Shown one piece after another: positions 1 to 63,804 of a DNA stretch of 64,000 nt. Made by a program: the position numbers and the translations under genes. The stretch is taken from NCBI GenBank assembly GCA_963556255.1, contig OY744616.1, forward strand, positions 12,434,554 through 12,498,553, read 5' to 3'. Each line of letters starts with the position of its first letter. The stretch's first letter is position 1. The notes beneath the pieces were generated by a model. That model was not told where the DNA came from. It ran no database searches and saw only the letters and a program-made list of their open reading frames with translations. The stretch is from Allolobophora icterica. Its lineage: Eukaryota; Annelida; Clitellata; Crassiclitellata; Lumbricidae.

Positions 1-94
1 AGGTGGAACAGTGCGTTTCTGTGGTGGAGGCTCGAACTTGTACTTGGCGATACTGGCAGAGCGCTCTATCCGTACGGTTACCGTGCCCCAGGTC

Positions 95-200
95 TTGGTT
101 ACGACAGTAGGCCTACATGATGGTAGAGTGGTTGGACTGGTGTATCAATGTCAACACGCAGATCGGGGTTCAAATCCTCAGCAGTAAAATATATTTCGAT
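95..200 (+). mobile_element. tRNA-like SINE head
   Basis: GATGGTAGAGTGGTTGGACT (A box) and GGGGTTCAAATCCTC (B box), 45 bp apart. The rest of the element is not recognised. Confidence 0.55.
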
Positions 201-1379
201 ATTTCCTGTTCCACGAGCGCTCCTAGTCGTAATCGTTAACTCGAAATTTCTACAGCGCCCAAAAAGCGAAGTCGCGGGAACCATGGTTATTCACAGGCAC
301 TTAGTAAAATCATAATCAATAGGGTGAAATCGGTTCCAGGTCAAAAGACAAAAGGGTCAGTCAGGCAGACAGTCAGACGGCTAATGAAGAATTAAAGTGG
401 ATGGTGTTTAGGGTTGAAACGGTGAGGGAGGTTACGGAAGTAAAGGGAAGAGGAAGAATCTGGACTGGATTTGTGAAAGAGCAGTGTTTTCAGTTTTGAG
501 TGAAAGACGTGGAGAGATAGCAAGAGCTACAAGATTAATAGTAGATCGATTGTACTACGCTGTCGTTTGAAAGACCAGACAGCACATACACCTAAGTTTC
601 GTTCTCAAAACAGAAAACGAGACAATTTTCAAAATTCATTGGACAAATGCCCTCTCTCTTCCCCCCTCCGGACGCCCATGCTTGAGACGTGGAATGTTAG
701 ACATAATCGATTTCAGAGCAGTTGCTAAGAACCATTTATCTACAGAAACGCTTTGTCCATTGTCTCACCAACCACCAACCCATATTATTCATTGTTTTCC
801 AATTACCAGCAGATAGATGCTTGGGTTGCCCTCTTTTGGCACAGCACGGAAAGGGAATTTTGAAGAGGCGTGATGCATGATTGATCACATAAAAACTGCC
901 CCGAAATGTTTCAAGACTTGAGGCATACCGATAGGGCCTATATGCTATTTTCACGAAGAGATGTTTTTTAACATCGGAAAATCGGACGGGCTGTGTGCGG
1001 TAAGAATATCATTTCTGTCTGACGCCTTTGCGCTTGGCCTCATTGCAGCTGTTGAGGGGAAAAGAAGAATTCAACCAACTGTTTCGATTTTCTATCCGCT
1101 GTTTACATCCTGTTGGTCCTGCAAATGGAGAAACATAAGCCCCGTCAACCTGGGCGGAGTTCTCATGTATGGCTTTGTGTTTTCAATAAGTGTAGACCTG
1201 TTGGGCTTGCCCGTATACACGTGGGGGCGGTGCGAGCGGTTTCGACTTTCGGTTTAATTTACCTTTCAGACAGTATTCTGTTCCTCTCCACATTGTTGCT
1301 TTGCTTCGGCGTTTTTAAGAATATTACAACTCCCTGGATGAAGATTCTCGACTTCTAAGATCAGTTTTCAACAGTTGTT

Positions 1380-1570
1380 TTCCTGTCTGAAGGGACCTGG
1401 AAACATGTCCAGGCATCTGAGCTTGTTGCTCTCGCCACTCTGTATCTTGACAAGCACCTGAAGTCTGTATTATTCGACAGTAATTTCCATGGTTCGGGCG
1501 GGGGGCACCACTGTTGACTTTTTCTGGAAGTGGCGCTTTATAAATGTCAGATTACATTTACAGTTACAAA
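1380..1570 (+). mobile_element. Retroelement 3' end
   Basis: GAAGTCTGTATTATTCGACA, TTTCTGGAAGTGGCGCTT, TATAAATGTCAG, then a TTACAGTTACA tail. The GTATTATTCGACAGTAATTT block recurs at 41090-41150. No coding left. Confidence 0.55.
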
Positions 1571-2439
1571 TTACAATCGAAGCATTGTTTTCCTTGCTAA
1601 CTGACAATTGGTCTTCACTGGTCTTTGTCTGAATTTCTTGTGTGCTTTGTCGAACTGCACCAAATTCTGGGTTTCTTCTTCACTCGAGTTTTTGACAGGT
1701 TTGGTTGATGTCCAGTCGTACTGTTCCGGAGTTGCACCTTGTGTCTGGGCTGGTACAGTCTTCTGCCTGAAATTTGATTAGGTTCCAAGTAGTGTTGATA
1801 GCTTTACACTTCTAGACCTTACTCTGAATGCACCCTTTTCCCTTCTGACTGATGATGGTCATGTATAGAGTGCGTCTGAGAGATTCTTAATGGAACTATT
1901 CAAAATGTTCTGTAGCAGTTGCAGTATGCTATGCATTACAATAACGTTTTGCTAGCGAACTTTGTGGAAGAAACTACCAGAGCAAAACGATTGAGCTTCG
2001 GTTTTCTTGCCAGCTTGTCTGACAACTTCGCTGGAATATCTCCCCGCTTGACTTCGTTTATTTGGTACTTCATTCCCAGTTGAAAACATAGCTTTTGAAG
2101 TTTGAAATCGTAAATCCTCTCGTGCAGAAACACGTTGAACCTTCACCTTCTTACACTACCTTGCTGAAAATAAAATTCACGGGAACTTCCTTATGATGCT
2201 GTCACTGGGATCCATTATTGTGAGAATCTGTTATACCGGTTGGCTTAATAATGATTCTGAAACTGAATTAAATTAAATTATATTTAAGTCCTTGAACATG
2301 TTATTGCAGAATCCATGTTTTTACAAAGCACGGGGTAAGGATGAACTAGTGCCTGTTCCACTATAAGCATCTAGGGTAGGCCTGTTCTTGACCTGACTTC
2401 CCTGAACGTTTGGATCTGGCCCACTTGATTTTTTGTGGA

Positions 2440-2860
2440 TTATGGCCTAATAACCTGGTTTCCCTGACGTGGCATTTGTGTTTCCTTAAGAATTATGAGT
2501 GAATCCAGTGAACTTTGCAGCAGTGCCTCAGTTGTTGGCACCGCTCCGTCATGCATCAGTGGAGGAAGTCAGTGTTGTAGTCTCGAGTCACCTGCGTTGC
2601 GCTCTGCGGCCCATGGAACTATGCAGGTGCCACGCCGTTGCACTTCAATTCTAGCCCATGGTGCCTTTTCATGTATTGGACCATCCTTCTGGAACAGTCT
2701 CCCACTGCACTTGTTGACATATTGTTGACTATTTGACTCTGTACAGCTTTCGTTTGCTTGCTGTCTTACAATTACTTGTTCAGATCTGCTACATAGTCAT
2801 AGATGCATCGCTTTTGTTTTTACAAATCTCTGTAAAAATGCGCTATATTAAGTGATCTGA
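2440..2860 (+). mobile_element. Decayed LINE 3' fragment
   Basis: VPRRCTSILAHGAFSCIGPS, FWNSLPLHLL matches the LINE C-terminal motif (GPSLWNDLPPSL). Ends near a gcgctatattaa block. In the first visible intron. Confidence 0.65.
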
Positions 2861-3134
2861 TGCAAATGAGATTTTCAAGTTTAAAGTTTATTAAATGAAG
2901 ACCAGACTCACCCGAAATATCTTCACAACTTTGCATCATCCCAAAAGGCTATCGGTCCGAATGATTCTTCACAACGTTGCGTCGTCCCTAACTTTTAAAG
3001 GCTGTCTATCGGTCTCAGTGACTCTGCTGTGGATTCGTAAATTCAGAAAAATCAACGCCTACAATTCCTTGTTTATCCAATAGAAACATGGCGAGCGTAG
3101 ACACTGAAATTTATTTAGTGATTTGGTTGCAAAT

Positions 3135-3429
<295 letters not shown>

Positions 3430-3675
3430 CTGACACTTTGAGCAGAGAAACAATTAAAAATTAAACCTGGTGTCCATTGACATCTTACGGACTGATCTTC
3501 TGGATATTGCCCTGATTACGGCTTGGCATTGGTGTTCCGTCGTTGATGCCCGGTGTCTAATGTGCATTAGACACCGGAGCAATAGAAGTTACCAATTACA
3601 ATTACAATTTACAGTACAATAACCTTAAAGATTTTGAATTGTATTGTAACTCTGACTTTACATGATATTCTACAG

Positions 3676-50881
<47,206 letters not shown>

Positions 50882-52265
50882 TACTGACCTATGGTTGTGA
50901 AATTGTGAGCATCTAACTAACCTTGGCTGTATATGTACACTGTGTTTTCAACTTCAGATCTAAACTAAAAGCTCATCTTTTCAAGGAATGTTTCCTTGTC
51001 TTCTTGGAATCCCTTCTTGACCTTTGACAGGACTCGCCTTGGAATTTGGCTTGCACAATGATTTTGCTTGGTATTGATCATCGACTGATGCCTTGGGCAT
51101 TTATGCAGTGGCACTCTACAGGTTCTCAGATTATATCAACTGTTGTAACTAAATTATGAAGTCCTCCAATTTAGCACTACCCGTAATAACTGAGGCCATT
51201 AAAAAATATAAAATTTGTTTATTGCGGTCTGAGTGTGAGTGCATACCAGGTCTATTGTCTAGGATACGCCTGGTGTTCATTCCTCTCCCTGTGAGTAGAG
51301 AATTCGTGGCAGGGATTTGAACCCCAAACAACCTTTAAGTTTATAGTCCAGCAGACCAACCATTTAAATATCATGTTCTATGTACAGACACCTTATATTA
51401 ATGCTTTGAATGAGATTAATGGAATGTTCACATTTTTAAAAGAAAGTACTCATACATGTATTAGGTATAAAAACGAAAAATTAACAATAAGGATTCTTTT
51501 ATTTTTTCCTACTTGCCTTTTTACTCCAGTTATACAGACTATAGAAAGCGATAATGGTACATTTATCAGAGAATTTAAAATAATTTAGAATGAAAACCGT
51601 TTTGGTCGGAAACTTCTCTGATCTGCTGCATTTGTTTTGTAGGTTGTGGATTGTTAGACTGAAAGTGGATGCCAACGTGTCCAGATTGTGATTTCTTGGT
51701 TGTAATCAATTTTGTGCTTAGGACTCATGGATTTATTAGACTTCCTACATCTAGCTGTCACCCCTTCCCATCCAAAATGGAAGATTCCGATGCTTCCATG
51801 GTAACGGACATCTTCTGGTTCTTGGTTTTGCTAGGATCCCACCCAAGACGCTGGTTGGATTCACAGCTTTGCAGCCATTATGTATGTTCTATGTCATTCC
51901 CTGCGCTGTACATTTTCGTCTAGTGTTATAATTGGGAATGTCTGTGTTGGCTAGCTATTTATTTTCAAGATCGACTCTTTTAAGGACGACTTGCCGCAGA
52001 ACGTTACTCGACTGAAACGGAGGAGTCTTTAGGAAAAGGTCGTTTGAGAACAAGTTCTTTAAGGAAGAAGAGGCATCCACAGGATGCTATACGGTCTTAG
52101 ATTTTGTGTCTGTTGCGATTTATCCCACAGTTCTCCCTTTACCTTGAGCCTTGCTTAAAAGACCTCTTTGTGTGTCTTTCTAACTTCGTCCTGAGGTGTA
52201 CAGCTTTTACATCTTGTAATTATGTGTAATTATTTATGTATAAAATTATTGCTCTGTAAAAATCA
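50882..52265 (+). other. PLCB 3' flank, probable 3' UTR
   Basis: No coding exon recognised. A retroelement piece (AACTAAAAGCTCATCTTTTC, 50955-50975) and a tRNA-like B-box complement (TTTGAACCCC, 51315) are present. No clear AATAAA before 52265, so the transcript end is not placed. Confidence 0.45.
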
Positions 52266-52875
52266 GAATTTGGTTAATGTTTAACATGGATCGTTGAAAC
52301 CGAATGTCTGACAGATTGCATAGATGTTTGTGTGGCATTAGTCTGCCTGTTATTGGCATAAGTTGGACAGCATTAGAATCGAATTAGAGTGTTTGGAAGA
52401 TAAAGACCTGTGGAACTGATTTGTTGGTTGAGAATTTTAACATCACTCTGCCGCTTTTATCTGAACAAAAATGCTTTGCAGGTTTGAAACATTATAGGGA
52501 CACTCCGAGTGTAATGGTCATACAGATAAAAGCAGAGTGATGTTAAAATTCTCAACCAACAAATCAGTTCCGCAGGTCTTTTATCTGTATGTCCATTAAA
52601 CTCGGTGTGTCGGAATTTGGTTAATGTTGAACATGGATCGTTGAAACCGAATGTCTGACAGATTGCAAAGATGTTTGTGTGGCATTAGTCTGCCTGTTAC
52701 TGGCATAAGCTGGACAGCATCAGAATCGAATTGAGACTGTTTGGAAGATAAAGACCTATGGAACTGATTTGTTGGTTCAGAATTTTAACATCACTCTGTC
52801 GCATTCATCTCTATGTGAATTACACTTGTGTCTGTATAATGTTTAAAACCTGCAAAGCATTTTTGTTAAAAGCAA
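52266..52875. repeat. Compound direct and inverted repeat (fold-back)
   Basis: 52266-52460 recurs directly at 52614-52806 with few changes. Between them, 52524-52586 is the reverse complement of 52398-52462 (about 95% identical). A third pair is inverted: 52463-52502 (TGCTTTGCAGGTTTGAAAC) with 52833-52875 (GTTTAAAACCTGCAAAGCA). In the 3' flank of PLCB; no coding seen. Confidence 0.88.
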
Positions 52876-54390
52876 GCACGTCATGATTCTAAGAGTGCAT
52901 TCCACGTCCTTCCAGAGCATGTGAACTGACTCAGGAACATGGGGCGAATGTATTTGAGCTGCTTACAGCAGTCTTGTTGCATAGTTGAAGTAGACATGGA
53001 ATGCACTTTGAGACGAATGCTGCCTCATTCTAATCATACCTGCAATGAAAAAAATGAAGTTTAATAACTGCCAGCTTTAGTTTTTTATTGATATTTAACT
53101 GGTTGTCTTTCAGGAAGACCTGAAGTTGTGTAACTTTTATGAAGATGTGTCCTGTACCTGAGTTACTACACACTGATATTGATTTTCTGTTTTTTATTCA
53201 ACACTATCCACTTCAATACTTTGTTTAAATGTGCAGTGATAGTAAAGTATAATTTTCTATCTATATATGACAAATGTAAATGTGTTACTGTAATGCCAAT
53301 GATAATTTTTGTAGCTCCACCTAAGTACATCCCTCAAAGGCTGTATGAAATTTTGAGAACAAAAACACCAAGTATGCATGCAGTTTTAAACCCTCCATGT
53401 TTCTCCGTGGCGTCTGCAAACTATGCACATTTTTTGTGAGTTCAGCCCAACTTCGGTAGCCACGTTATTCTGAATTGCTCGTGTGTTCGTTTCAGTGTTT
53501 ATAGAGGTGTTTATAAATGTTTAAAGAAGCTGTTCACCTTGGTTACTGGTGTTGACTCTCATTATATGCACATATTTTAAAAAGCATGAATAATTTATAT
53601 ATAGTTAACATTATTTATTTTTGTTCAAAGATCAATAGTAACTCTTCCACGCCTAGCCTTTTAAAGATTTTAAGAACTTTTAATATCAGACTATCTGAAT
53701 TTTGAATGAGTTTGCAGAGATAATCGGATCATAATCATAATTGTAAACTCAGAATTTCTACAGCACTGCTCGAGCGCTGAGCATTGGTAAATGCCTTAAG
53801 AGGACTCTGTGAACATAAGGTTTTTAATTTTGAAACGCAAACTGACCATTTGTTAAGCGATATACTGCAGTCAGGAGTGTCAGCAGCACTAACGAGTTCT
53901 GTCCAAGTAGGAGACCATTTTTAAACAGTGACATAAAAGATTTGTGACAACTTTTCTATTGCAACCAACCTTTCACATGCTAAAGCAGCTAAACACTGAA
54001 AAAGCAAATTTTATTATGAATTCACTTTTTCTGACTAAATAAATTTTAAATACTGTTAATTTAATATGAACAGCTCTTTTAAGATGTCAAATCGTAATAG
54101 GTCTGAATTTCCGTCTGATATTGTTGCCATCTTTCTGGTTTGTCGATTAACACTTTAACGACGAACGTGTACTAAAATATATGGAAAACTAATCCCTCTC
54201 ATCGTTATAGGGTTAAGGACATTTTGTTCCTTGTTTCATTTGGAATTGATATTTAATAATTGGATTGTCGTATGCAAAGCACACAAGATTCTTAGAAGCT
54301 GTAATTGTAGTTGTACATAATTGTTTAGGTACCTGAATACATACACATGTCCCAACTTAATTATTTGATTAAAATAATTAATTCTTATGA
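52876..54390. other. Intergenic, AT-rich, nothing recognised
   Basis: No ORF with family similarity. An AATAAA near 54040 (+) could be a distal PLCB poly(A) signal. Confidence 0.4.
54147..54216. mobile_element. TTAA-flanked mini-MITE, copy 5
   Basis: TTAACACTTTAACGACGAAC, GTGTACTAAAA, CTCATCGTTATAGGGTTAA. Intergenic, 3' of PLCB. Confidence 0.8.
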
Positions 54391-54720
54391 AGAGTTAATT
54401 TAAAGCCCTGAATAAGACTCACTCCAACAAACTTCTTTACTTGAGGCCTTTCTCAGTGAACATGCTAATGCTGATCCTCTCTTGAGTCAGCATCTGGTGG
54501 AAAGTATGTTTTTCCTGGTAAACGTTTTGTCTTTGGCCGGCATTCATTCGAAGATTACGGGTCCCTCTATCTGGAACTCTCTACCTCCTCACGTTTGCAA
54601 CTCTCCTGTCGAGACTGTCTTTCACTCTAAACTGAAACGGTACCTCTTTCAGTCTAATTATGGCTCTATATATTTGCCTAGCTAGCGTCAGTGTTCTGAT
54701 GAACTTTGTAACGAGGGCTT
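54390..54720 (+). mobile_element. Decayed LINE 3' fragment
   Basis: KITGPSIWNSLPPHVCNSPV, ETVFHSKLKRYLFQSNYGSI. Clear LINE C-terminal motif. Intergenic, 3' of PLCB. Confidence 0.75.
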
Positions 54721-55185
54721 TATCACCTTACAGTTGTATTGTACACAGAAAACTTGATTTGTCATCGATCCTTTTCAGGCCAAACTTCCAAATTCTTAAT
54801 TTTGTGTAATGTTTTGCTTTCTGGCATGTAGACCCAATGCTTCCCCCTTGCAGCAACACATGGCATCTGCGAGACGCTTTTCTTAAATGCCAAGATACGT
54901 AGCTGGTAATACGTTTTTCAGCATAGCCATGTCGAAATACTGCTGGAAACTGAACCGGACTGCAGGTATCAAGATGTCTAGGCTGGTGACTCGCAGAAAG
55001 ATTCTTCATTTAACATGACCTTATTCAGCAGGATATGACAGTTGCATGAATGAGGCTGACAAAGGCCACGTTATCAGTATGAGCTAGAATCATTTAATTA
55101 CCAGAAATCAACAATCATTACAATACAGAGCACAACTCTGATTTGAATAAAGAATACGGTTTAGACTCATTTAGTCCTCGTTTAT

Positions 55186-55480
55186 CTGGGGTGTTCGATA
55201 GTGTAGTGGTTAACATGCTGGACTATCAATCGAGAGAGGTCGGGGGTTCAAATCCCACCAGCGCAGAAATTTGGTTCAAGATTTCTGCTTCACCTGCTCC
55301 CCCAGCCAAATTAGTTATAATGAGTACACTGACTGTACACTGTCGGTGGGAAGATGAGATGGTGGGGAGAGGACTGGCAACCCATCCTCATATGCCGAGG
55401 TTAAGAAAATGAAGTCGCTAACACTTCATACGCATGGCTGCCTCAAGGTTAGCTTAAGGGAATGCTCTTCTCTTCTTCTA
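55186..55480 (+). mobile_element. tRNA-headed SINE, family B
   Basis: A box TAGTGTAGTGGTTAACATG and B box GGTTCAAATCC at the head. Body CTGTACACTGTCGGTGGGAA, CCTCATATGCCGAGG, GAAGTCGCTAACACTT. CT-rich tail (TCTTCTCTTCTTCT). Confidence 0.85.
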
Positions 55481-56494
55481 TGCGCCATTCTGCTTACTCC
55501 GAAGTGGTGTTATATCCCCTAAAGCAATTAACTTGACACAATATTGGTTCACGTGCTGTACAAGAACTACAGTGAAGCGCTAAATATTGACTTTCAACAT
55601 TATACTTTTACACGTGGTCTGGTTTACACACTGTAGCATGGGAACATCTCTGAAGACTTCGCATTAACGAGTCCGCACTATATCAGTTTCAAGGTCTTCC
55701 TCCTGAAGTCAGTCCTATTAGCTTATTACCTGTAGTCTGGTTCAGTTTCCGTGGAAACAGTTTCCATGGAAACAGAAGTTGATTATCTATGCACCACATG
55801 ATTGTTCCTGCATAGCAAGTTAAACATGTCAAGCACTTATGCACTGGACCCTCGCTTTGCAATCATCTTTCACTGAGAACTTGTCCCGTTAAAACTTCAC
55901 GGAGCTCAGGAACATATTTTGGAATGATCATCCACCAAGAACTTTGTTTAACATCTCAGAGCTCAGGCCCTTACCAGTTTGGCTCTTTGAGACTAGCTAC
56001 ATGTACTGTATGTAATCTGCATCTATTTTAAAAGGTGTTGCACCAAGGTCCTGATAAATACATAACTATATGCATAACAAGACAGACCCATAATGAAATT
56101 AAAATTAACTTTTTGAAAACTGACATCATCCCAGATGTTTCTAGGTTATCTTGAGATATTTTATAGCCACCCAGACTTGATGCACTGTTGGACAGATGTG
56201 GTATTTTTATGCATGGCAAATCTTAAAACCACTTTTTGTAGACACGCCTCCTATGTGATATTTTTTTGATGTTATTACTAGGTGCCAAACTGTGTTAATT
56301 AATGTTGGCAGTACCTGCCAACTTTCCATTGTGGATTTTACTGCAACTTGTGTATATACTCGCAGAGCAAAGGTAAAAGTCTGAACACTGTATCGTGATT
56401 TCATTTGCTGGTGTAAGCTTCTGTACCTTGACTGCATGATTTATGGAAGTTACCAAAAAATGCAAAACCTTTCTTCAGTATCCTTGGTGTGGAT

Positions 56495-56808
56495 CAGTGG
56501 TTCCCAATCTTTTCATAGCAAGGCACCCTTACTACAAATTATTCAGTCAATGGCACCTGGCCTTAATTTAATTTTCTTCCTGTTAGTTCTCTGTTTTAAC
56601 GATGTGCAACGTTCCTTTTATTCAACCAGTGTTACGACTGTCAAGGCCAAGTTTTAATAAAATAGTTATAGTCCTATGTCAGTAGTGATAATCAGTAGGT
56701 TTTGACATTTTTGACAGAAAAGCTGTACAAATATTTATAGTTAGAACTGCCATCCGGGTGCAACATTCTAATGCAGGTTCATGGCACCCAGATTGGGAAA
56801 CAATACTC
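56495..56808. mobile_element. hAT-like non-autonomous element
   Basis: CAGTGGTTCCCAATCT at the left and AGATTGGGAAACAATACTCT at the right form imperfect inverted ends. They resemble the CAGTGGTTCTCAA ends of Charlie-type hATs. Both sides also carry a GGCACC block. Target duplication not clear. Confidence 0.65.
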
Positions 56809-56825
56809 TAGATACTTCATATGGA

Positions 56826-57140
56826 GAATTTATATAGCGCCTCTTCAAGGCTATCTACTCAGAAGCACTCCCGACCCAACCCCGGCTGAAGAGCACAGTC
56901 TTGAGATTTAAATAAAATGTGGCGGAATGGGTGCTTGGGACCAAGCGAAGCGCTACAGGGAGCCCATTCCAGATTGCAGGGCCAGCAATGGAAAAATCAC
57001 GGCGCTGCCCAAGGGCGGTCCGTGAGCGGGGAACTAGAAGCTCAGCCTGCTTAGAAGAGCACAGGGAACCACGGCGCTGGATGTTCAGGGTGGAGCGGCA
57101 ATGCTCTCGCAAATACACAGGGGCCTCACCCACAAGGCAG
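56826..57140 (-). mobile_element. LINE 3' fragment
   Basis: On the - strand: ELLVPRSRTALGQRRDFSIA, GPAIWNGLPVALR, FYLNLKTVLFSRGW. The 3' end has GCGCTATATAAATTC. The frame is open for about 90 codons. Confidence 0.82.
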
Positions 57141-57193
57141 CAGATACTGTTACCTTTACAGCACTAAAGGTTTTATTTTTAGATTTCTGCATG

Positions 57194-57364
57194 CAGGGCG
57201 TCTATCCCCCCCTAAGTCATTGGAGCAACGTCCTTTTTCTCCCTCTTCTTTCCCCCTCCCCGTTCCTTCCCCCCTAAAATGGTGGCACACACACTGACAG
57301 ATCTTCCCCCTTATTTCTTGGATGGAGCATTTACTCCAAGGTTTCTATGGTGTAGATGCCCCTG
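57194..57364 (+). mobile_element. hAT-type MITE, family 1 copy
   Basis: CAGGGCGTCTATCC ... GTAGATGCCCCTG with 8-bp duplication TCTGCATG (57186-57193 and 57365-57372). Lies between PLCB and ELOC. Confidence 0.93.
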
Positions 57365-57539
57365 TCTGCATGAATATTGGACAAACATGAGCAATAGAGA
57401 ACTTCACATTTCTTGGCCCCACAGGAGTAGTAATCAAATAATCCGTGCTGTACTTTATCCATCTTTGTGTTGGCACCCTCTTTAGCCAATCCACATCCAT
57501 CAGTGACAGAAAAAAGCCAGAAATGTTGTCTAAGCATAT

Positions 57540-58455
57540 TCTATTTATTAAATACCACAATACAGTAACACAAATTTTGGATTGGCTCATTTAGTCACAT
57601 TAATTTCGACAGCAATTAACAGTTACAAAGAAATTTAACCGAAAACAGCAGATGCCTTGTAAATTGTGCCATTAAATTAAGGAGGTTGCAACAATCGATG
57701 TTCCGCTGTAAGGTCGCGTGTGCGCTTCTGAACTTTGGAAGGAGGGTAGTATCCAATACAATAGTATTATTGTACTGGATATATGAGGCAAGAATTTAGT
57801 TTTAGCAGCCACATTCGTTTTATTACACTAAATTTGGAGCCATCCGAATTCATTTGACAAGAAGCACTTGTATTTTGCTTTAGAGAGGCCAAAACTGGGG
57901 CATGGTCATGGAAAAGCCTCTGAAAACCACGTCGATACTCCTGCGGCAGCATCAGTTTATTCTGAGGCGAATTCTAATGTGATTGATATGAAAACAGAGA
58001 ATTAAAACTATATCGCTACATTTGGAAAGCAGTCGTACAAGTTGGTATTGACGATGCGAGACGTTTAGACTTCATACTTCAAAGCCACAGCCAAGTTAAT
58101 AATCCATTACGACCAATTTATATTTTCTACACAGTAACAACTTGTCCACGGTGTTGTCGCGGCACAGATGATTAAACAAACAGCACACATTTCTCGAGCC
58201 AAAATCTCACACAGCTACACAACGTCAGAAGTCGTACAGCCACAGAAAGGAAACTGAAAATTCCAACTCTAACATTGTATAGAACGTCGAAAAGGAATTG
58301 CAATAATTTTTAAAATTTTTGTAAACAAAAACACGTTAAAAGGATCTCCTAAACATTTCAACCAAAGCAAACACAAATCTGTAACTTGTTCTCGGGTAGG
58401 AGATCCCGGTTCTGCGTAGCTAGCTGGCGGGCAACGGTCGATCCGCAAGACGACC
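57540..58455 (-). other. ELOC: Probable ELOC 3' UTR
   Basis: AT-rich, non-coding stretch after the ELOC stop. AATAAA occurs on the - strand at 57549-57544, followed by T-rich sequence, and another at 57821-57816; either could set the 3' end. No other gene is seen here. Inference from position and hexamers only. Confidence 0.45.
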
Positions 58456-62029
<3,574 letters not shown>

Positions 62030-62130
62030 CTTCGAATGACGAGATTTCGTCGAAATACGATTATGCCTTGCTACAGAGCTAACTGTCTACAGATCTTGTT
62101 TCTGGTTCTCTGTACACAACCAATCGAAGG
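62030..62130 (-). promoter_or_regulatory. ELOC: Possible ELOC 5' UTR exon and promoter
   Basis: On the - strand a good donor, GAAG|gttaag, ends at 62030, and an inverted CCAAT (ccaatcg on +) lies at about 62110. A 5' non-coding exon must exist because the coding exon's acceptor sits 2 bp before ATG. Another donor-like site, gtag|gtgaat, lies near 61710, so this placement is tentative. Confidence 0.3.
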
Positions 62131-62622
62131 CTGCGTTTTGAAAGCTCAACCACTCCAGAACATAATTTTCCTACATTCCCTAGAAATTTGCAGTATGGCA
62201 GGTGTAAAATAGTGACCCATTCAATGCGACGCTCAGTTTTTAAAGCATCGTCGGATTTGATAAATCACATTAAGTTCAATAACGGGGAGCACTTGGGGGT
62301 GATGAAGCGCGACACCCATGTCACACTCTTATAGCACGCTACATATGGGTCTTAGACTTTGGACATAAAACGCAGATTTTAAGTCTTATCTGTTCACGTA
62401 CCGACGCAAAAAAACAACTGCAGCATGCGTAAGCTATTACACGAGCCGCATAGCCCAGAATGCATGGATCCTCTGCCACCAGGGGTGGAAAGAACAGGTT
62501 TTTCAAGATGAAAAGTTGGTTTGGGTTTTTTGGGACGCAACGCTCATGAATTGGCCGATGCCCTGCGCTTATAACTTTCGAAGTTGCAATTAGTCCCGAG
62601 TTCTTTAGAAATAGCCTATAGG

Positions 62623-62799
62623 CAGGGACGTAACTAGCGTTGGGCTTGGGGGGCTTAAGCCCCCCAAACGAAGTTGAAGCCCCCCCAAACAAGTCAAGCC
62701 GTTGTATGCTTACGGCTAAAATTCGTATGAACACTGTATAAATGTTGCCATGTTCAAGGTTTAAGCCCCCCCAAACGAAAAATCCTAGTTACGTGCCTG
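62623..62799. mobile_element. hAT-type MITE, family 5 (AAGCCCCCCAAACGAA)
   Basis: CAGGGACGTAACTAG ... CTAGTTACGTGCCTG, 14 of 15 bases inverted, with perfect palindromic 8-bp duplication CCTATAGG (62615-62622 and 62800-62807). TTAAGCCCCCC(C)AAACGAA occurs near both ends. Confidence 0.93.
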
Positions 62800-63004
62800 C
62801 CTATAGGCCCTAATCGTAATCGATTAGGACCTATACATGCATAGAATTTGGAGTTTACTATTAATTAAGATTGTCTCGCATATTTTAATTTTGATTGAGC
62901 GCCTGCAATAATTAAGGACGTATAGCTCCATGTAAGAGTCAAGACTTAGGCCTAGGCCTAGGTTTTGGGGCGCTGAAGATGACGGTCGACTTACGAACAA
63001 GTGG

Positions 63005-63489
<485 letters not shown>

Positions 63490-63804
63490 GTCGTTAATTT
63501 GCTTATGAATGACAAAACGCTACACGTAAGCTTGATATACATAACGACTGAACGTATTGGGGCTAGTTACACCGATATGCATTCCATCGGGTTTATAACC
63601 GAGACTTTGCCCTGTCTGCAGGGACGCCACTAGATTTTACCTCCAATAGGGCCTATCCATTTTGGCAATCTGTACGTATGCAACACTTTTGAATTCGCAC
63701 CAGTGACGTGTACGGTACCAGATTCGAATAGGCCTACTATATATAGCCTATAGCCCAATGCAAATAAATGCAACTGTAGGCCTATAGGCCTAAGTTCTTG
63801 CAGA

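Noticed and set aside
961..1257. 98-codon frame as the missing PLCB 5' exon
   Set aside because: No PH-domain motifs (KWD, YWTDQ) and no suitable splice sites seen.
55186..55260. Functional tRNA gene
   Set aside because: A and B boxes are present, but the same head recurs with a fixed downstream body and a CT-rich tail; it is a SINE.
62339..62734. 131-codon open frame on the - strand
   Set aside because: Part lies inside a MITE (62623-62799), there are no recognisable motifs, and the rest is unique non-coding-looking DNA.
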